Of a DNA stretch of 15,555 nt, positions 12,019-15,555 are shown in pieces. The stretch is from contig JABDQZ010000101.1 of the NCBI GenBank assembly GCA_013041975.1, forward strand, positions 1 through 15,555, read 5' to 3'. Position 1 is the first letter of the stretch, and each line of letters starts with the position of its first letter. The stretch comes from Gammaproteobacteria bacterium. GTDB taxonomy: Bacteria > Pseudomonadota > Gammaproteobacteria > Chromatiales > Chromatiaceae. Made by a program: the position numbers and the translations under genes. The notes below the pieces were generated by a model. It saw nothing but the letters and a program-made list of their open reading frames with translations. It had not been told where the DNA came from and did not search any database.

Positions 12019-14835
12019 TCAGGCAAACTGCCTGCTTTCCCCTTCACCATCCACATTGTCAACACAACGGCCACATAATTCGGGATGTTCTTCATGCTGA
12101 CCAACATCTTCACGGAAGTGCCAACAACGCGCACATTTCTGATGTTCAGAGGCTGAAACCTTTACTGACAAACCATCGATCTCTGTTTCCAGCGCATCAG
12201 CAGGTTTTTCACTTAGCAGATGCAAGCGAGCATAAGAAGTTATCAGGACGAAGCGCAGTTCATCACCCAGTTTCTCAAACAACGAGGTCCATTTTTCGTC
12301 ACAATAGATATCCAGCTCGGCAGCCAGAGACCCCCCAATGTTGCCATCCTTGCGGGCAACTTCCAGTTGCTTGGCAATAACACTTCTTGCTTCCAGTAGC
12401 TGCGTCCAGTACTCACGGCCAAGTGCCTGATTATCAGAAATTTCAGTCAGACCTTCGTACCAGGTTGTCAGAAACACAGACTCCCCTTTTTCTCCCGGGA
12501 TATGCTGCCAGATTTCCTCTGCAGTAAAACTCAGGATTGGAGATAACCAGCGCACCATGGCTTCAATAATATGGAACATCGCCGTCTGACAGGAACGACG
12601 CGCCAGACTGTCTTCCTGTGTGGTGTACTGACGGTCCTTGATAATATCCAGATAGAAGCCGCCCAGATCAACGACACAAAAGTTGAATACTTTCTGATAG
12701 ATCACATGAAACTGGAAATCACCATAGGCTTCGATGATATCTTTTTGCAACAGTGCGGCACGATCTACAGCCCAGTTATCCAGTGCCAGCATTTCGTCCG
12801 GACTGATCTGATCAGTTTCCGGGTTAAAACCGCTCAGGTTCGATAACAGGAATCTTGCTGTATTACGTATACGGCGATAGGCATCGGCATTACGCTTCAG
12901 GATTTCATCTGATACCGACATTTCACCACGATAATCTGTCGCTGCCACCCACAGGCGGATAATGTCAGCCCCCAGTGTTTTCAACACGGTCTGTGGCTTG
13001 ACAACATTGCCAAGCGACTTGGACATTTTCTTGCCATCAGCATCCACGGTAAACCCATGAGTCAGCACTGACTTGTAAGGTGCCTTGTCATTCATCGCTA
13101 CCGACGTCATCAATGAAGATTGGAACCAGCCACGGTGCTGATCGGAACCTTCCAGGTAAAGATCAGCTGGAGAAGCAAGGTCATCGCGTGTTTCGAGCAC
13201 GCAGGAATGGGTTACGCCTGAGTCAAACCAGACATCCAGAGTGTCTGTTACCTTGTCATACTGGGCTGCATCATCACCCAGCAGTTGCTCGGCATCACGA
13301 CTGAACCAGGCTTCGATACCTTCTTCCTCAACCAGACTGGCAACTTCTTCAACCAGTTCTGCGGTACGCGGATGCAGTTCACCGCTGTTCTTGTCAATAA
13401 ACAGGGTAATGGGCACTCCCCAGGTACGCTGACGTGAAATACACCAGTCAGGACGACCTTCAACCATGCCCTCGATACGTGCCTGACCCCATTCCGGCAT
13501 CCAGTGAACATTTTTGATTTCATCTAATGCTGACTCACGCAAGCCTTCCTTATCCATGCTGACAAACCACTGTGGCGTTGCGCGGAAAATGATTGGCGTC
13601 TTATGACGCCAGCAGCAGGGATAACTGTGAGACAGCTTTTCTTCGTGCATCAGGACATTTTTCTGCTGCAGCACTTCAATGACTTTTTCATTAGCCTGAA
13701 AGACATGCGCCCCTGCAAACAGTTCGGTGCCTTCTACAAAACAACCGTTACTGCCAACAGGATTATTCACCGGCAGGTCATAACGCATGCCGACAATGTA
13801 GTCATCCATGCCATGGCCGGGAGCTGTATGGACTGCACCGGTTCCAGCTTCCAGCGTGACGTGTTCACCCAGAATCACGGGAACCTCTTTATCATAAAAA
13901 GGATGACGCAATTTCTGGCCTTCGAATGCATCACCACGACCATAGGCAATCACATGATAATTTTCGATACCCCAGCGCAACATGACATCTTTCATCATGC
14001 CTTCTGCGACCAGCAGACGCTCACTTTCAGTTTGAACGATGGCGTACTCCAGCTCCGGGTTTAATGCTACCGCTTCGTTGGCAGGTAATGTCCAGGGCGT
14101 GGTTGTCCAGATTACTGCTGAAAGCGGTCCTTCACCATGGCCATCAGGAATATTGTGACAGGCATTGATAAAGCCTTCTTCATCAACCACACTGAAGCGC
14201 ACATCAATGGCAAAGGACTCCTTGTCCTTGTATTCGACTTCAGCTTCAGCCAGTGCTGAACCACAATCAGTACACCAGTGAACGGGTTTACTGCCCTTGG
14301 TCAGATGTCCATTGGCGGCAATCTTTCCCAGTGAGCGGATAATGTTAGCTTCCTGACGATAGTTCATGGTCAGGTAAGGGTTTTCCCAGTCACCAAACAC
14401 ACCCAGACGCTTGAAGTCTTCCCGCTGGCCATCAACCTGCTTGGTTGCATAGGTACGACAGGCCTTGCGAAATTCTGCAGCTGTTACCTTGTGCCCGGGT
14501 TTACCGACTTTCTTTTCCACCTGCAATTCAATTGGCAGTCCATGACAGTCCCAACCGGGAACGTATGGCGCATTCTTGCCATCAAGCGTCTGGCTCTTGA
14601 CGATAATGTCTTTCAGGATCTTGTTAACGGCATGCCCGATATGGATTTCACCATTGGCATACGGGGGGCCATCATGCAGGATGTATTGAGGGCGGCCTGC
14701 ACAGGCTTCGCGAATTTTCTGGTAAATCTCTTTCTTTTCCCACTGCAACAGCATTTCAGGCTCACGATGAGCCAGATTGGCCTTCATGGAAAACTTGGTA
14801 TTCGGGAGATTCAGGGTGTCCTTGTAATTACTCAT
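12019..14835 (-). CDS. ileS: Isoleucyl-tRNA synthetase
   Basis: A complete 938-residue class I aminoacyl-tRNA synthetase that charges tRNA-Ile. It has the HIGH signature (GPPYANGEIHIGHAVNKIL, HIGH at 65-68), the editing-domain region with WTTTPWTLPAN and the GTGAVHTAPGHGMDDY motif, the KMSKS loop (603-607, followed by LGN), and a C-terminal zinc finger with C901, C904, C921 and C924 (CARCW ... CGRC). Length and motif order match the bacterial zinc-bearing type. The ATG at 14833-14835 has only a weak ribosome-binding site (AAAGCAG). It lies between ribF and lspA, the common gammaproteobacterial order. The 124-base gap upstream suggests it may have its own promoter. Confidence 0.99.
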   Translation of the reverse strand: MSNYKDTLNLPNTKFSMKANLAHREPEMLLQWEKKEIYQKIREACAGRPQYILHDGPPYANGEIHIGHAVNKILKDIIVKSQTLDGKNAPYVPGWDCHGLPIELQVEKKVGKPGHKVTAAEFRKACRTYATKQVDGQREDFKRLGVFGDWENPYLTMNYRQEANIIRSLGKIAANGHLTKGSKPVHWCTDCGSALAEAEVEYKDKESFAIDVRFSVVDEEGFINACHNIPDGHGEGPLSAVIWTTTPWTLPANEAVALNPELEYAIVQTESERLLVAEGMMKDVMLRWGIENYHVIAYGRGDAFEGQKLRHPFYDKEVPVILGEHVTLEAGTGAVHTAPGHGMDDYIVGMRYDLPVNNPVGSNGCFVEGTELFAGAHVFQANEKVIEVLQQKNVLMHEEKLSHSYPCCWRHKTPIIFRATPQWFVSMDKEGLRESALDEIKNVHWMPEWGQARIEGMVEGRPDWCISRQRTWGVPITLFIDKNSGELHPRTAELVEEVASLVEEEGIEAWFSRDAEQLLGDDAAQYDKVTDTLDVWFDSGVTHSCVLETRDDLASPADLYLEGSDQHRGWFQSSLMTSVAMNDKAPYKSVLTHGFTVDADGKKMSKSLGNVVKPQTVLKTLGADIIRLWVAATDYRGEMSVSDEILKRNADAYRRIRNTARFLLSNLSGFNPETDQISPDEMLALDNWAVDRAALLQKDIIEAYGDFQFHVIYQKVFNFCVVDLGGFYLDIIKDRQYTTQEDSLARRSCQTAMFHIIEAMVRWLSPILSFTAEEIWQHIPGEKGESVFLTTWYEGLTEISDNQALGREYWTQLLEARSVIAKQLEVARKDGNIGGSLAAELDIYCDEKWTSLFEKLGDELRFVLITSYARLHLLSEKPADALETEIDGLSVKVSASEHQKCARCWHFREDVGQHEEHPELCGRCVDNVDGEGESRQFA

Positions 14836-14959
14836 TGCTGCTTTGATAACAAATTGAAAAAGAGAGAAAAATTAAACGTTGATTCTAACGATTATTCGTC
14901 ACAAACACACGAAGAACACGCAGTTTTCTTTGTATCGTTCGACTTGCTGGCGCTGATAT
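14836..14959. other. ribF-ileS intergenic region
   Basis: A 124-base spacer on the minus-strand transcript. It holds a TAGAAT box (minus strand, 14882-14887) that could be an ileS -10, without a well-placed -35. It also contains a short repetitive stretch with imperfect 9-base units (CACACGAAG, AACACGCAG, 14906-14923) that looks like the CACGAAGAACACGAAG-type dispersed motif seen in other bacterial genomes, as far as I recall. A polypyrimidine stretch (TTTTTCTCTCTTTTT on the minus strand) precedes ileS. No terminator or T-box-like leader is visible. Confidence 0.4.
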
Positions 14960-15555
14960 CTACACGGAGAGAATTTCCAGGGCTTTTCTGGCATCTTCGT
15001 CAATACGTGATTTCAAAGCCTGAAACGATTCGAAATCCATTTCAGGCCTGATGAAGCTGACAAATTCAACCTGCACATGTTCACCATAGATTTCGCGATC
15101 AAAATCAAAGATAAAAACTTCCAGCAGGTAATGATCATCATTTTCCACCACGGGACGGTTGCCGATACTGGCAGCCCCATTGAGCGCACTGCCATCTTCT
15201 GTCAATCCATAGACACGTACGGCATAAACGCCCATTAAAGGACTTTTGTTGCGTTTCAGTTCAATATTAATGGTGGGATAACCGATGGAGCGTCCCTGTT
15301 TATGGCCATGGGCTACCCTGCCGCACATTCTGTAAGCCCGGCCAAGACAGACTTCGGCTCCTGCAAAGTCTCCTTCCGACAAGTGCTGGCGAATACGGGT
15401 ACTACTGAAGCGTCCTTCCTCATCGGCAATGGTATGCAGGTTTTCGACCTCGAAACCATGCACCAGACCCGACTGCACCAGGGTATCAAAATTACCCCCG
15501 CGGTTTTTTCCGAAACAGAAATCATCGCCAACATACAGATGTCTGACGGCAAGCC
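14960..15555 (-). CDS. ribF: Bifunctional riboflavin kinase/FAD synthetase (partial, N-terminus beyond the window)
   Basis: The frame is open to the right edge, so only the C-terminal 198 or so residues are present. RibF phosphorylates riboflavin to FMN and adenylates it to FAD. Visible are the end of the FAD synthetase domain (VGDDFCFGKNRGGNF, then FSSTRIRQHLSEGDFAGAEVCLGRAY) and the riboflavin kinase domain: GRVAHGHKQGRSIGYPTINI with the PTxN motif, MGVYAVRV, GAASIGNRP and the terminal LLEVFIFDFDREIYGEHVQVEFVSFIRPEMDFESF. The stop TAG is at 14960-14962. The order ribF-ileS-lspA is conserved in gammaproteobacteria. The remaining gene lies upstream on the minus strand, past 15555. Confidence 0.97.
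   Translation of the reverse strand, partial: LAVRHLYVGDDFCFGKNRGGNFDTLVQSGLVHGFEVENLHTIADEEGRFSSTRIRQHLSEGDFAGAEVCLGRAYRMCGRVAHGHKQGRSIGYPTINIELKRNKSPLMGVYAVRVYGLTEDGSALNGAASIGNRPVVENDDHYLLEVFIFDFDREIYGEHVQVEFVSFIRPEMDFESFQALKSRIDEDARKALEILSV

Noticed and set aside
13603..14064. 153-residue plus-strand open frame inside ileS
   Set aside because: Antisense shadow of the conserved editing domain of ileS.
14836..14959. T-box or riboswitch leader for ileS
   Set aside because: T-box leaders belong mainly to Gram-positive bacteria, and no tRNA-binding bulge or terminator hairpin is visible in this 124-base spacer.
14491..15051. 186-residue plus-strand open frame across the ileS start and the ribF end
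   Set aside because: It is antisense to two conserved genes and the spacer between them, with no domain likeness or ribosome-binding site.
1..15555. CRISPR arrays, tRNA or rRNA genes, insertion sequences, prophage, toxin-antitoxin pairs
   Set aside because: No spaced direct repeats, cloverleaf sequences, transposase or integrase motifs, terminal inverted repeats or small toxin-antitoxin gene pairs were seen.

Overview
The window is a gene-dense stretch of a mid-GC bacterial chromosome that reads as a gammaproteobacterium. The evidence is the ribF-ileS-lspA order, an ampD-ampE pair, a periplasmic Mip/FkpA-type FKBP, a DUF1631 protein and a candidate sigma-28 promoter. No genus can be assigned from sequence alone. 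There are no tRNA or rRNA genes, CRISPR arrays, insertion sequences or phage genes, and no gap longer than about 150 bases.

Layout. 1-606 (+): C-terminal part of a Ycf46-like AAA+ ATPase. 617-2243 (-): a PilZ protein, a small two-helix membrane protein with a strong hairpin at its start, and a secreted FKBP isomerase. 2379-2639 (+): a small flagellar-rod-like protein behind a candidate sigma-28 promoter and a 5' hairpin. 2645-6301 (-): nadC, a cytosolic FKBP isomerase and a large DUF1631 protein. 6446-10767 (+): a tight seven-gene run of two DUF1538 membrane paralogues, a PII-like protein, a two-CBS protein, ampD, ampE and a histidine phosphatase; four of its junctions are 3-4 base overlaps or gaps. 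10785-15555 (-): the ribF (partial)-ileS-lspA run, then a 40-codon ORF and a DUF1287 protein.

Three things stand out. (1) DUF1538A-DUF1538B-PII-like-CBS looks like a two-subunit membrane transporter or channel with two cytosolic regulators that may bind nucleotides, driven by one promoter with an inverted repeat over its -35 box and joined to the peptidoglycan-recycling gene ampD by a TTG-start overlap. (2) A 40-codon ORF linked by overlaps to lspA and the DUF1287 gene resembles the extreme N-terminus of tryptophan synthase beta chain and stops. (3) Several short intergenic regions hold clean inverted repeats: a 13-bp perfect stem masking a ribosome-binding site (1459-1494), a 10-bp palindrome at the predicted 5' end of the flagellar-like mRNA (2342-2362), and a 7-bp palindrome before the secreted FKBP gene (2269-2285).

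Likely physiology: envelope maintenance (AmpD/AmpE, LspA, DUF1287, periplasmic FKBP), cofactor synthesis (NadC, RibF), translation (IleS), c-di-GMP or motility functions (PilZ, DUF1631, rod-like protein) and a PII-regulated membrane module of unknown substrate.
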